Source: Beroe ovata
Lineage: Eukaryota; Ctenophora; Nuda; Beroida; Beroidae
DNA: 54,553 nt
Direction of reading: 5' to 3'
Assembly: GCA_946803715.1 (NCBI GenBank)
Contig: CAMPET010000360.1
Coordinates: 4,850 to 59,402, forward strand
This document shows, piece after piece, positions 32,794 to 54,393 of this stretch. Made by a program: the position numbers and the translations under genes. Below the pieces are notes generated by a model. It saw only the letters and a program-made list of their open reading frames with translations. It made no database searches and was not told the origin of the DNA. The first letter of the stretch is position 1; every line of letters begins with the position of its first letter.

Positions 32794-33666
32794 TCATTGC
32801 GCAATGAAATTCTCGACAGTCAAAGAGTATCAGTAAAATAGGTAAGAGGTTCGGGTACGCAATTTAAGTTACTAAGTTAGTGTTTACATAATTTCATTAT
32901 CATTTATCAATCATCAATGAATACTTATACTCTTACAGAATACAGTGCAAAATGATTACAGAATGTATAGTGTATACATGTATGTAATTGTATAGAGAAT
33001 GTATAGAGAATGTATGGAGTCATAACCTAAATTGTCAGATAGAATAGCACTGGAATGGCCCAGTGCCAACAAATACAATTGGATTTCGATAAACTTGAAT
33101 TTGTACACGAAAATTGACACTCAGATATCACCTGACAGCTAAACGCAGATCATGTTTAGCTGTCGCTCTGAAGTTACGTTCTGTTGTAGTGTCCAATGGG
33201 TAGCCGTAGAGTATTACATCTACAAGACGGGTTTTCTAGTTTATAATTCAGTTCACATTTAATTTCATGACATCATCAGTATTAGCATCAGTATCACCAA
33301 TCACAATCAGTGCCTTGGCTGCACGATTTACCCAGTGTTACTGTGAGGAGAGTGCATCGAAGTAGTACATGTTTGTAGTAATTATTCAGTCCTCTAGCGC
33401 TACGATATTGTATCTACCTTACGTCACTACGTCACTACGACAGTCTGGTATGCTCTCCTTATTTCACTCCTCAAATCCTCCTCTATGAGACAGATCTTAC
33501 TGTCGAGGATACTGTGCATCGTGTCCACACTTTCTTGCAGTGTCTTGAAGCCGCTCATACACTCCGCACGCAACCTAGAGATGAACGATATCAGAAACAG
33601 AGTGAAAATCTCGAAACTGCCTAGAGTATAAGATCAGGCTTTCAGTTTCAGCATCGCGTTATACTA
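32794..33666 (+). repeat. Duplicate left of the N gap (probable haplotype copy)
   Basis: It matches 34114-34986 at a constant offset of 1320 bp with only about three substitutions. It ends exactly at the N run and includes a second copy of the last FAM81 exon (33427-33574). It is probably the other allele. Confidence 0.85.
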
Positions 33667-33750
33667 NNNNNNNNNNNNNNNNNNNNNNNNNNNNNNNNNN
33701 NNNNNNNNNNNNNNNNNNNNNNNNNNNNNNNNNNNNNNNNNNNNNNNNNN
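33667..33750. other. Assembly gap of 84 N
   Basis: A run of N between the two near-identical flanks. The true order here is uncertain. Confidence 0.99.
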
Positions 33751-33770
33751 TCAGATCATTACAAAGATTT

Positions 33771-34113
33771 GATTATCCAATGCTATTTTTCTGTTATTTT
33801 TCAAAAGAAGGGAAACGCCAGATACAATGCGCGGCGTTCCCTGTCAGAAAAACAGTCATAACTCTTCATCCAATGCTTCAATTTCAACAGTTTTTGCATC
33901 ATTGTAATCACTAAATTTAGAGCTTTCATATGATGTATAATATGAGATAAGTCATTTGGAAAAATTTTCGTCGATTTTCAGGACGCGCGCCGCAAAAAAT
34001 TTACCACCAAATTTTGGTGGTAAATTTTGTCATATTCCATAGACCCTGTCTGAGAATAAGTTTGCGCCGCGCGCGAAACGAAATTCTCGACAGGGTCTAT
34101 CATCGATCGACAA
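33771..34113 (+). repeat. Triple-hairpin repeat element, diverged copy 3
   Basis: The same order of hairpins as at 1007-1360, with many substitutions. The middle palindrome (33996-34028) reads AAAATTTACCACCAAA then TTTGGTGGTAAATTTT and is perfect here. The terminal hairpin spans 34039-34100. The element starts 20 bp after the 84-N gap. Confidence 0.75.
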
Positions 34114-34746
34114 TCATTGCGCAATGAAATTCTCGACAGTCAAAGAGTATCAGTAAAATAGGTAAGAGGTTCGGGTACGCAATTTAAGTTACTAAGTTAG
34201 TGTTTACATAATTTCATTATCATTTATCAATCATCAATGAATACTTATACTCTTACAGAATACAGTGCAAAATGATTACAGAATGTATAGTGTATACATG
34301 TATGTAATTGTATAGAGAATGTATAGAGAATGTATGGAGTCATAACCTAAATTGTCAGATAGAATAGCACTGGAATGGCCCAGTGCCAACAAATACAATT
34401 GGATTTCGATAAACTTGAATTTGTACACGAAAATTGACACTCAGATATCACCTGACAGCTAAACGCAGATCATGTTTAGCTGTCGCTCTGAAGTTACGTT
34501 CTGTTGTAGTGTCCAATGGGTAGCCGTAGAGTATTACATCTACAAGACGGGTTTTCTAGTTTATAATTCAGTTCACATTTAATTTCATGACATCATCAGT
34601 ATTAGCATCAGTATCACCAATCACAATCAGTGCCTTGGCTGCACGATTTACCCAGTGTTACTGTGAGGAGAGTGCATCGAAGTAGTACATGTTTGTAGTA
34701 ATTATTCAGTCCTCTGGCGCTACGATATTGTATCTACCTTACGTCA

Positions 34747-37419
34747 CTACGTCACTACGACAGTCTGGTATGCTCTCCTTATTTCACTCCTCAAATCCTC
34801 CTCTATGAGACAGATCTTACTGTCGAGGATACTGTGCATCGTGTCCACACTTTCTTGCAGTGTCTTGAAGCCGCTCATACACTCCGCACGCAACCTGGAG
34901 ATGAACGATATCAGAAACAGAGTGAAAATCTCGAAACTGCCTCGAGTATAAGATCAGGCTTTCAGTTTCAGCATCGCGTTATACTAATTGTGCTGTACTT
35001 ATTGTTATTGCTATGTGGAATTCGTTATGAAACTAGAGACTGAAGGCGAGATTTGTTTGAGCAATAGTACCTGGAGTGAGTTTTGCTAATTTCAGTCTGC
35101 TCTCTCTTAATCTTATCAATCTCTCCATTGAGTTGGGTTATGGCCCTCTTCATTGAATCTGAAGAAAAAAGAAATCACAGAACATCAAAATCAAAACTTC
35201 TATTAGCATTGATGATTGATTTATCTCAATGACTTATATCAAAAGCGAACCCCAAGTGTGACAGAATCAGGGTCCAGATATACCAACCACTGATTTCTCC
35301 AATCCGGTTATCCCTTGTTTCAATCTGTGCTTTGCACCTCGCTTCAGCTTCTGACATCATCACTTCAACTCTGTTCAGGAAGGCTGTCTTCAGTTGAGAC
35401 ATATCTTTCGATACATCCCTCTCCAAATTAAGAGACACGCTTCCCAACTCCTTCGTTTGGTCTAAAAACGTGCTAATGTCAATTTAAAATTTTCAATGTA
35501 CGTTCAACATCTAAATAAATGCAAGTCTCTCACCTTTCAAAGAAGAAATCTGTTTATTTTGTTCAGAGTCCATGGATTTCATGATTCTCTCGATATCTGA
35601 AAACCGTCGTTCCACAATCTCATTGGTCCTAACTTGAGCAGTGAGTTGAGTATCGGCACTCTGTTTAGCTTTATTCATTGCAGCCGTGCTCTCTCTCACC
35701 TCGCGAACGAGCTCCTTAATACCAACATCACACCTGTTATCAAACAGGTGATTCACAGGTGTCATATTGGTTTAACACAGATGTTTCACAGAGTTGTTTC
35801 ACTTGGGATACGCAGGTGATATACAGGTAAGGTGCTGTACAGGTATTTTGCAGGTGTTACGCAGGTAACATGAGGGGATACTGACTTCTGATAGCAGCTC
35901 GCGTTCAAGTTAAATCCGTGGATCAAAAATTTTCCGTGGTACCTATTTATTCTTTGATCGATGTCCGATGAAACAGAACTCCTGTTCTCCATGCTAGATA
36001 ACCGCGTTGTGAGGGTTGCTAAGGCAACAGTGTTGCTAGCAACTGTTGCCTCGCAACGTTCCATGTCACGAGACATCCGTCGTAGTATGCTCGTCATATC
36101 CTGAACGGTATTAATAATGTCAGCAGTGTGAATAACTCATTCTATCCGGCCTCAGTCTTCGAGTTTATTCCCTTCTTAAATTCGTTCCCTTCATGTTCAT
36201 TCCCTCATATTCATTCGCTTCAATTTCATTCCCTCAGTTCATTCCCCCTTTCACACAACCAAAGTTGATGTTCTCCGTACCTTGATATGGTCATGAAGGA
36301 GGGACAAGGTTTTGTCCTGATGGACAGGTTTAGAGTTGGCACTGGTTTGAAGTTGTTCCTCTGAGGCCGTGAGTCGTACCTCTAAACCCCTTCTATCTGT
36401 GCTATCACACTGAAACAATAAGCTACTTTCGTCTCAAGCTGGATAAATAGGTGAGTTATAACACGCCATTAGAGTTATAACACGCCTATTTATGCGAGTT
36501 TCGTCTCAGGCTGGATAAATAGGCGAGTTATAAACCGCTTATTTAGGCGAGTTATAACATGCCTATTTAGGCGAGTTTCGTCTTAGGCTGGATAAATAGG
36601 CGAGTTATAACACGCCTATTTAGGCGAGTTATAACATGCATATTTAGGCGAGTTTCGTCTCAGGCTGGATAAATAGGCGAGTTATAACACGCCTATTTAG
36701 GCGAGTTATAACATGCCTATTTAGGCGAGTTTCGTCTAAGGTTGGATAAATAGGCGAGTTAAAACACGCCTATTTAGGTGAGTTTTGTCTTAGGCTGCAC
36801 TTTTTATGCATTTAACTTCAGTGACGACAGACTGCCGACTGGTCTGTAAGATTCCTTGTTTAACATGTACAGCAAGATCTCCACCGTGTTCGCCTGGCTA
36901 CTAGTACTATTACTAAGCACATAACTGAATCGCCAGTGATGGATGATATGTTGAAAATTAAAACATATCATCCATTACTGGCGATAACTTTGGTAAAGAC
37001 AGACCAATTAAATACCTTGTGATTGACAGGCAACCGTTCATTTCTCGCCATGGTAGCAGCTTCTCTTAGCAACTCATTCTGTAACCTGAAATGGGAAGTG
37101 GGAACTGAAGTGAAGGTGTGAGTCATTAGCTAGTACCTCATCAGTGATGATTGATGAACATATAGCGATGCTGGAGGTGATGTCACTGAGGGCACTGAGG
37201 TCACCTATCAGAGGGAAAGTCCAAGTTCAGAGCCCTCCTCGTTCTCATATTCCCATCATGATACATCAAGTTGGGCGTGGTGGGTGGCGTGGTGGCTCTA
37301 TCGAGAATTTTGGTGCTGGCGGGCGTTTTCAGAGGTGTTCTAGACATTTTGACAGGGCTATTCAAATACAGCTCAGGCTCAATAGACAGCATTCTTTGAG
37401 CCATTGTGATGTTGAGCAT
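34747..37419 (-). CDS. FAM81: FAM81-family coiled-coil protein
   Basis: Nine exons: 37205-37419, 37016-37085, 36817-36897, 36281-36409, 35943-36100, 35534-35733, 35288-35461, 35071-35158 and 34747-34894. They total 1263 nt and encode 420 aa. Family marks are LLHDHIKDMTSILRRMSRDM (compare the LLxxHIxxITSIVKxLSxDI block of FAM81A/B), NRCDVGIKEL (FAM81: RCDASIAKL) and the C-terminal GFKTLQESVDTMHSILDSK. Most of the protein is predicted coiled coil. FAM81A is described as a postsynaptic-density protein in mammals; its role in this organism is unknown. The exon 3 acceptor was chosen to keep the phase (start 36897). A strong GTTCAG acceptor-like site ends 3 nt before the ATG. Confidence 0.8.
36420..36800. 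repeat. Palindromic tandem repeat in FAM81 intron 3
   Basis: Units combine GAGTTTCGTCTCAGGCTGG, ATAAATAGGCGAGTTATAA and CACGCCTATTTAGGCGAG. The unit is itself nearly self-complementary (GGCGAGTTATAA... / ...TAACATGCCTATTTAGGCG). About four long units of 60-95 bp occupy nearly the whole intron. Confidence 0.8.
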
Positions 37420-37445
37420 TAGCTGAACAAATTTACGAGAAATTT
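37420..37445 (-). promoter_or_regulatory. Acceptor-like site before the FAM81 ATG
   Basis: On the minus strand, TTTCTCGTAAATTTGTTCAG ends 3 nt (CTA) before ATG 37419. Confidence 0.55.
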
Positions 37446-38224
37446 ACGATATAAAAAACGGACTGAAGAAATTTTCTACAAAACACGCGCACTTTCAGTG
37501 GGTTGGACAATGTTTGGCGGGAAAAGGCGATATCTGAATTCAAATAGAGCTTTTTACTTTGTAAACAAGGCCATCATCACAGCGCAATTAGTTTTGTTCT
37601 GGTAAAAGTGCACTGTGCAGTTTGCAAAGCGCAGGTGGCAGTTGGGTTACACTTAATCTAATCGAAATTAATCAGTAAAGTGTTTGAGCAAATGAGTGAT
37701 ACTGGTTGAGTGGCTGGGTGCGAGTGAGTGAAAGAGCTGGTGTGCGTGAATGATTGAGAGCGGAGAATAAGCAATGTGTGGAGTGAATGAAAAATTGGAT
37801 AACTCACCTCAAGAAAGACCATCTCTGAAGAAATATCTATCTTATGGCAAATTCCAACCTCGCCACAGGTTCTGTATCAGTGTCAAGCGTCATGCTAACC
37901 TATAGATAAGGGAACTAGTTTAAACAGAGTGTTCAACACACAACAGCATATCAAACGAACGAATATCTATACTGCGTGCCAAGAGCCTCACATGATTTGC
38001 GTGTAATGAAGGTAATGAGTGGCTACCATGGTAACGCTGACTTGAGATAACACCTAACTCAGTTACTCATAATAACACCATTATGGATACATGGCGCACG
38101 AAAATAACTCACATGCTTACAAAATCATCCTAATTTAGAGATAATAATAAATTCAATTATCATCAAAATGTTAAAATGTCATAAAACAAATAACTTATCA
38201 CCTTCAAGTACATCACAATGAACC
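37420..38224. other. POLR3B-FAM81 intergenic region
   Basis: 805 bp with no gene seen. It should contain the FAM81 promoter region and the POLR3B 3' UTR. Confidence 0.5.
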
Positions 38225-48403
<10,179 letters not shown>

Positions 48404-48430
48404 TATGTCTGTGGTAAATAGGAGAACAAC
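48404..48430 (-). promoter_or_regulatory. Acceptor-like site before the POLR3B ATG
   Basis: On the minus strand, TTCTCCTATTTACCACAG ends 5 nt (ACATA) before ATG 48403. Confidence 0.55.
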
Positions 48431-48589
48431 AATATTCATCACAATAATAGGTACTGATAAGCCAATGCTATCACGCGTCTATAGGCCGTATCATGCCACA
48501 GTACCTAGCACCAATTCGGATTGATCTATCGATAGTAAGAACATGTAAATCTCAGTCTTGACAACTATCCTGGTCATGTGACTTTCTCC

Positions 48590-50037
48590 CTAATCATCGC
48601 CTCTGATATTCTGATAGAGATGCGCCATCGATTCCCCATTGTGGATCCTCCTGATAGCCTCAGCTATCATGATACTGACATCTATCACCTTCAGTTTAGG
48701 ACACCTCTCCGCCTTGTTCTTGATTGGAGTGGTGTTACACACCACTACCTCATCTATGGCATCACACTCGGCCAGATCCTCGGGGGCCCTGCCCGAGAGA
48801 ATGCCATGCGTGACCATCACATGGACTTTGGTTGCTCCCATCGATTTCAGGAGACGGGCCGCATCCAGGAATGTACGGGCCTCGTCAATCATATCGTCCA
48901 CAAATATCGCTATTTTACCAGCCACGTCCCCCACAACTTTGATAGGAGGCTTGACTTTGGGCACGGTTTGGGGAACAGTCCCAGGGTAGTCGAAACAGAA
49001 GAGAGGAAGGGCTGATCCTAGACATGGGGGTGGAGAACTTCTCCCATCGTCTTTGTAGTCCTCACTCTTACTCTAGAAGAGAATTGAGGTTTAGATGGGC
49101 GTGGTATCAGACAAAAATTAAGAATAACATCTTGCATTTCGTCCCAGACGAGAGAAGAAAATCTGCTCGAATAAGAGAACTCACCACCCCATGGATGACA
49201 GCCATGTCAAGCTGCAGGCGCTCTGCGTAGCTGCTCGCACGTCTCGTGGCGTCAGGCGATTTGGCGATGATAATACCCTGTCTGTAGTCGGGAATGTTGT
49301 CCAGGATGTACTGGATAATGAAGGGAGATGCTCGTAGGTTATCCACAGAACAGTCGAAAAATGCTTGGATCTCTTTATTGTGCAGATCCATTGTAATAAG
49401 ATGGTTGATACCTGATAAAAAGGGAAGCTTAAAACTTTAAATTAGGATTATTACCACTGATTTTATAAGGGGCGAGTTTCATTCATGATGTCACATGCCT
49501 GCATTGCAGAGGAGTTTAGCTACCAGTTTAGCTGTGATACATCCTCTTTTCCGCATCTTACACTGTCGTGAATAGGGAAGATACGGTATGACCGCCACTA
49601 TCTTCCTGGCAGAGCTGGTCTTACAAGCGTATATAACAATGAGTAACTCCATAATGATATTATTGATGTCCTCATCACATCCAGAGCTGATGATGAAAAC
49701 CTCCTTACTCCGCACAAACTCGTTGATCTGAACGGATAACAATTGTCGGACCTTGTAGTTAATGTGGCAAAGAATATAGTACAACTTATTTCGAACAATG
49801 ATTTGATTACAATCAGAACTACGGTCATACACGAACACATACCTCCACATCAGTTTCCTTGTTAGTAGGATGGCTAATTGCCAGGTCCCCCTCCGTAATA
49901 CCGAGTATATCACACACGCTCTTGCTCATCTGAGGGAACGAGGAGCACCCGAATACAATCATAGGAGGGGTGAGTGAGTTGTTAGATCCCCCTGAGGCCC
50001 TGGGCCGGCCTGAGGAGCTAATTCTCATCATCGGCAT
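48590..50037 (-). CDS. PRPSAP2: PRPP synthetase-associated protein
   Basis: Four exons: 49843-50037, 49499-49727, 49185-49411 and 48590-49072. They total 1134 nt and encode 377 aa. Typical stretches are [64 protein letters not shown] and the very conserved end [25 protein letters not shown]1/2 are non-catalytic partners that bind and restrain PRPP synthetase. The insertion between HGV and PPIKVVGDV ([16 protein letters not shown]) is where PRPSAPs differ from PRPS. I cannot separate PRPSAP1 from PRPSAP2, and the symbol is provisional. The intron after exon 2 uses a GC donor. The stop codon is 186 bp upstream of the POLR3B ATG, on the same strand. Confidence 0.85.
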
Positions 50038-50062
50038 AGTTACTACAGTCCGAACATGCTGA
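50038..50062 (-). promoter_or_regulatory. Acceptor-like site before the PRPSAP ATG
   Basis: On the minus strand, CATGTTCGGACTGTAG ends 5 nt (TAACT) before ATG 50037. Confidence 0.5.
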
Positions 50063-50996
50063 TAGGATGCGTCTATGTTAAATTTGTTGTATGTTTTTAT
50101 TGTAGAGAGAAAACATAACTGAATATGAAAATTGAAAATCCCAGATTGACTCCCATTGACTTTCCTGGAAATATTAAGGTGGGATGAAAATGAAAGTAAG
50201 AGAAAGACAATGATTTTCTGGCATCAATGATCACAATGAACCATACAATAACTCTCACCAGAAATTTTTACAATTAACAATAAAAGTTATGCTTTACTTC
50301 TTCATTTGTTATTGTACCTTCTGTACAAGGAATTCTCATGAATTCAAGTTTATTGCAAGGATCCAATTCCTTGTCATGCCCAATGTAAATGAAGGATGTT
50401 ATTTCAATTCACATGAATTATGGAAAATTCTCTTCTCCATAGCATATGGTAAAGATTCATCAACCTTTGTCCATTCGTTGTCCACATTACCTACTTCCTA
50501 CTAAAATTTATTGACACGCAAATAGGTTGATGAGAATAAATTTCAAAGTATGTTAATCGAAAAGCATGAGTATGTTCTAAGTTTCTTGCTTAGCAACATC
50601 TCAGGACCAATATTGGAAATTCATCAGGTAAGGTGAGATGTAATGGATACAACCACTTTAAGACATGACATTTATGATTCATGGAATTCACAGACCCATG
50701 ACAGCATTAATACAGGTTCATATTGATCCAAAAAAGGGAAATACTTCTAAATTTTCTAAGAACTGATAGAAAATTCTTTTATGAACCACAAGCAAAAATA
50801 TGCAACCAAGCTTGGAACAGGTAGGTATGAATATCTTTTCTAAAATACTTGTTCAATCTAATAAATACTTTTTGAGCTTTGGACATCTAGTTGGAGTCAA
50901 AACTATTAAAACAGGTAAGTCATTTCAAGGAACTTTTAGAGCAGCAGCCCTTCATGTTTTCTCAAAGTACCCTGATTTTTGGACACATGATCAAGG
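50038..50996. other. ENSA-PRPSAP intergenic region
   Basis: 959 bp of AT-rich sequence with no recognised gene. It includes the PRPSAP upstream region and the ENSA 3' flank. Confidence 0.5.
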
Positions 50997-51757
50997 CTAA
51001 GACAGTCTTGTGAGGTGTGTGTTAGGAATCGATAAGTTCCTATTCCGCAGTCTCTCAATAGCAGGCTGCTCAGGAGAAATGGCTGGATGAACAGCTGGAG
51101 TGCACTGTTTACCAACGTTGTAATCACCTGAGTCAAAATACTGCTTTCCACCCTGAGGGATTTTTCAGATATCAATATGCTTACAACTTGCCCATGCTCA
51201 TGTCATGTCATTGCTAATTCCTTATTTTTGAATTGTTATTGTACCCCCATCATTCTTTTACGCATGACATCTGTCTGTTTTTTCTTCATGTTCCCATACT
51301 TGGCAGCTGCCTTTCTTTCATCATCAGCAATAGCTTTTGCCTGCGAGAATAATAAAAGATGGAAGAGGTCCAAGACTTGAATATGCTGCATTAGAACATT
51401 TGACTCAAGTAATAGAATCACATAACTCAAATAATATTGGTTTGAGCAAATTCTACGTTATAATTCAATTCAATTTAATTCAATTCAATCTTTTAGTGAT
51501 TTAAACCATCTATTGTGCAATTTTAACTAACCAACGGAGTAGGTGCACTATTCTTGACACATGGAACTTCTTTAGACTCAACAGTTATTTCACTTTCCTG
51601 TTAAATACAGAATAGATTCATTGCTAGCATGAAAATCAATCACTTCATGATGATGTGCAGTTCACTGTGAAGAAAAACAATTGTTTCAACTTGCCTGAGG
51701 CTTCTCCTCAATCACAGGAGATTCAGGTGGTACGTTGTCTTCTTGACAAGATGCCAT
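50997..51757 (-). CDS. ENSA: Alpha-endosulfine/ARPP19 PP2A-B55 inhibitor
   Basis: Four exons: 51695-51757, 51532-51597, 51245-51340 and 50997-51152. They total 381 nt and encode 126 aa; human ENSA is 121 aa. The family core is present: AAAKYGNMKKKQTDVMRKRM, then KQYFDSGDYNVGK. The FDSGDY motif carries the serine phosphorylated by Greatwall kinase; phospho-ENSA/ARPP19 inhibits PP2A-B55 and allows mitotic entry. The N-terminus is acidic and unstructured, as usual. The C-terminal end differs from vertebrates and lacks a recognisable PKA site. Intron 1 uses a GC donor (CAG|GCAAGT). Unlike most genes here, no acceptor-like site lies directly before the ATG. Confidence 0.85.
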
Positions 51758-52898
51758 TATATCATTTCATTCAGAAACCACAGAACTTTGTTGCATCCAC
51801 CTATCATAATTTGGAGGTCGTGTTAGTAGTGCCATTATAAGTCAACCTTAGTAATGTTCAAGTGAAGATTTAAGAGAAAATGAATAAGTGAAGATATAAG
51901 ATACAGTGACCAAAGATGCTAGTTGATAAAATGAATAACACACATGGAAAAAGCAGATCAAATGCCAACTATCTGTAGATAGTTGATCTATAAGTTTAGT
52001 TGCATAAAATAAGAAGTATCTGTAGATTTTATTGAGATCCATATGTGAGTTTGCCTGGTCTGATTGGCATAAGAGAGGGAAGAATCTAAACTGTGAATCA
52101 TCAGCAGATACCCTACAGATGTAAGGCCCTCTCCTGTCGACTGCGATTCGGATCTCAGTATCAGCAGGTGGCAAGAGACAGAGGGGTTTCTGCCCACTTT
52201 GCCCCTCACAGCTTACAACTGCAAAGCTAGGCCACCCAGAACTCTGCAATGCTAAGCTTCACAGGTTAGAGAGACGGGGGGATAGGAGATAAGAATCAGT
52301 GGAGGGGAAGAACTGAACTGAGTAAATAAATCAAAGTAAAACGAATAGGTTAATAACTACACTGTCCAGAGATACTGTATGGATATTTCCAGTTCAATGT
52401 CAAGTGACTTATATAGTATATTGCCCCTAGTGAGTACACTGAGCCGACCGATTCAAAGTCCGATTCACAAGAGGGTTTACACTTCCAGTTAGGGAAACTT
52501 GCGCTGCTTTCTCATGCCCAACACTCTAAAAAAGTGTGCCGCTAGCCCAACAGTTTGCTGGGGTATGGGGAAGCTGACAGAAGTCTGGCGCTCCACTTTC
52601 ACTGCAAAGTCACCCAACAAAAAACTAGAACACCAGCCAACTGACTTTATCTAAGATCACATCATCGCCTATGATATGATATTTTTGAAAAGTAGTACTA
52701 CTTTTCCTAAGGCAACGTTTGATAACATTTACAAGATCAGAATGTTCATGACCTCTTTCTCTCAACTTGTGGAAGACTTTGTTAAGATTGTTAAGATTGT
52801 GGAAGATTTGTTTAAGTTGGATATGTATGATTCAAATTCTGTGCAAATGTTGCCATATCTTAGGATTTGACTATCAAGAGAAGGTTGATAGGTCTATT
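51758..52898. other. Unassigned region upstream of ENSA
   Basis: 1.1 kb with no gene I recognise. It contains a perfect 20-bp palindrome (GAAAAGTAGTACTACTTTTC near 52687-52706) and AAGATTGTT direct repeats near 52780-52800. Open frames here have no recognised domain. Confidence 0.4.
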
Positions 52899-53141
52899 TT
52901 ACGAGAGCTTCAAAGTTAAGATAGTTGGTGGTGAAAGATCATTGACATAATGTCGGGTTTTGGACAAGAGTTTAGCAAGAGCAAACTTTTTGGATTTAAG
53001 GAGATTGATCATGAAGCTATACTTTCTTTTGGCGAGTGTAAGATCTGCAATAGGGGAACTGGTGTTTCTGTCCATGGGAATTCCTAGGACTTGGATGAAG
53101 ACTCTACCGGCAAAGACAAGAAAAGAGGGTAGTAAAATCAT
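52899..53141 (-). pseudogene. Reverse transcriptase fragment (Penelope-like?), decayed
   Basis: The frame contains GIPMDRNTSSPIADLTL, then a helix, then TRHYVND. This resembles the RT palm of Penelope-like elements (GIPMGxNxSPxxADLxL ... RYIDD). The catalytic Y-x-D-D is changed to Y-V-N-D and the frame stops soon after. No further domain is found on either side. It looks like a dead fragment, and the assignment to Penelope-like elements is tentative. Confidence 0.45.
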
Positions 53142-53399
53142 ATATTTGTAAGATTAAAAAAGTCACTGTTCTGCAGTGACTCAAGAAACTGCAATGAGGC
53201 ATCTATGATCCAGAACACGTTGACACCATTGTTCATGTTACTGTATATTGTCTGACAATACTTCTTGTTCATAGCCGATGAACATGATGGTCACAGATGT
53301 GTAGGGGGTTTTTGCTACCATCGACACTGCGTATTTGCGTAATTGTAGTTCCTTGCTAGAAATAAAATCCCAAGCTATTTTCATGTCATGTCAGGCGTT

Positions 53400-54060
53400 G
53401 CTTGGCCCAGCTGAGGCGAGCCGCAAATAATTGTTCCCGCGCTGCGTGACCCAAATACTCCGCGCGCGCTGCGCGTCTCCTTTCTACGACTTTTCACTTT
53501 TCAGTTCACTGAGTAGAACAGGGGCGCGCAACGTGTGCACACAAATAATCTTCGGCGCGCGATCCGAGCGCAATGGATTTTTGACGCGATCCGAAAGCAA
53601 ATTATAATTTCCAATTTGCGGCGCGCACGCAATAAAATTTCCCACGGGCGCGGCGGTCACGATGATATATCATCGAAATTTTGCAACTTCGGCAGTTTAG
53701 CGGCTACCAACTCCAAGCACCAAGCAAGGCTGATTTCATAATTGTGTTTGCTTTGGCAGTTGATGATAGCTGTTTCCGCGCTGCGTGACCCAAACACTCC
53801 GCGCGTCTCCTTTCTACGACTTTTCAGTTCACAGAGTAGAACAGAGGCGCGCAACGTGTGCACAATGATAGCCCCAGGCCCTATCGAGGATTTCATTGCG
53901 CGCGCGCCGCAAATTATTCCCAGCTGGCATTGCATGGCCTTCGTCGCGCCGCGCCGCATTGCGTCTCGCGTCAGTGAGCCAAGCATTGCAATTGCATCGC
54001 CAGGTAAGGTGTGAACGCTTGTCAGGTCTTCCATTTCTTGCGTGCGCGCGTTCACCGAAG
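53400..54060 (-). repeat. GC-rich composite repeat, reverse copies of the 32.3-kb family
   Basis: GCGCTGCGTGACCCAAA and CGCGTCTCCTTTCTACGACT occur twice (near 53437-53490 and 53776-53830), and GCGCGCAACGTGTGCACA twice. They are reverse complements of 32279-32400. ATTTCATTGCGCGCGCGCCG at about 53892 matches 32439 in the forward direction, so the family is rearranged. Confidence 0.7.
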
Positions 54061-54393
54061 GCCGGAGCAGTTTGTTTTATTGACTAAAAACTTATTTCAA
54101 AGTCATCCCAAAATTATCCAATTCAATTCAATTCTCAAAAGCATTAAACCAAATNGTTCAGTTGTTTGGTAGCACAGCTTCTGGCCCCAGCTATGAATCG
54201 TGCCTTGTATGGGTTCTTGTGGGATAATAAATAAAGAGGGATAAAGAATTGATTGGACATTCCTATTCAATTCATCGCCCTAATTTTTCGAGAAGTCTTA
54301 TTTTTGCCCTTTTTTGGTAAAACAAACATGAATCAACGCATTTTTAGGTGCTGATTCTTTTTGCAGTGATGCAAGCCTGAAGCCGCGAATAAG

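Noticed and set aside
51848..52249. A 133-codon minus-strand frame containing DRRGPYICRVSADDSQFRFF.
   Set aside because: No recognisable domain, no splice context and no homologue I know, so it is not called a gene.
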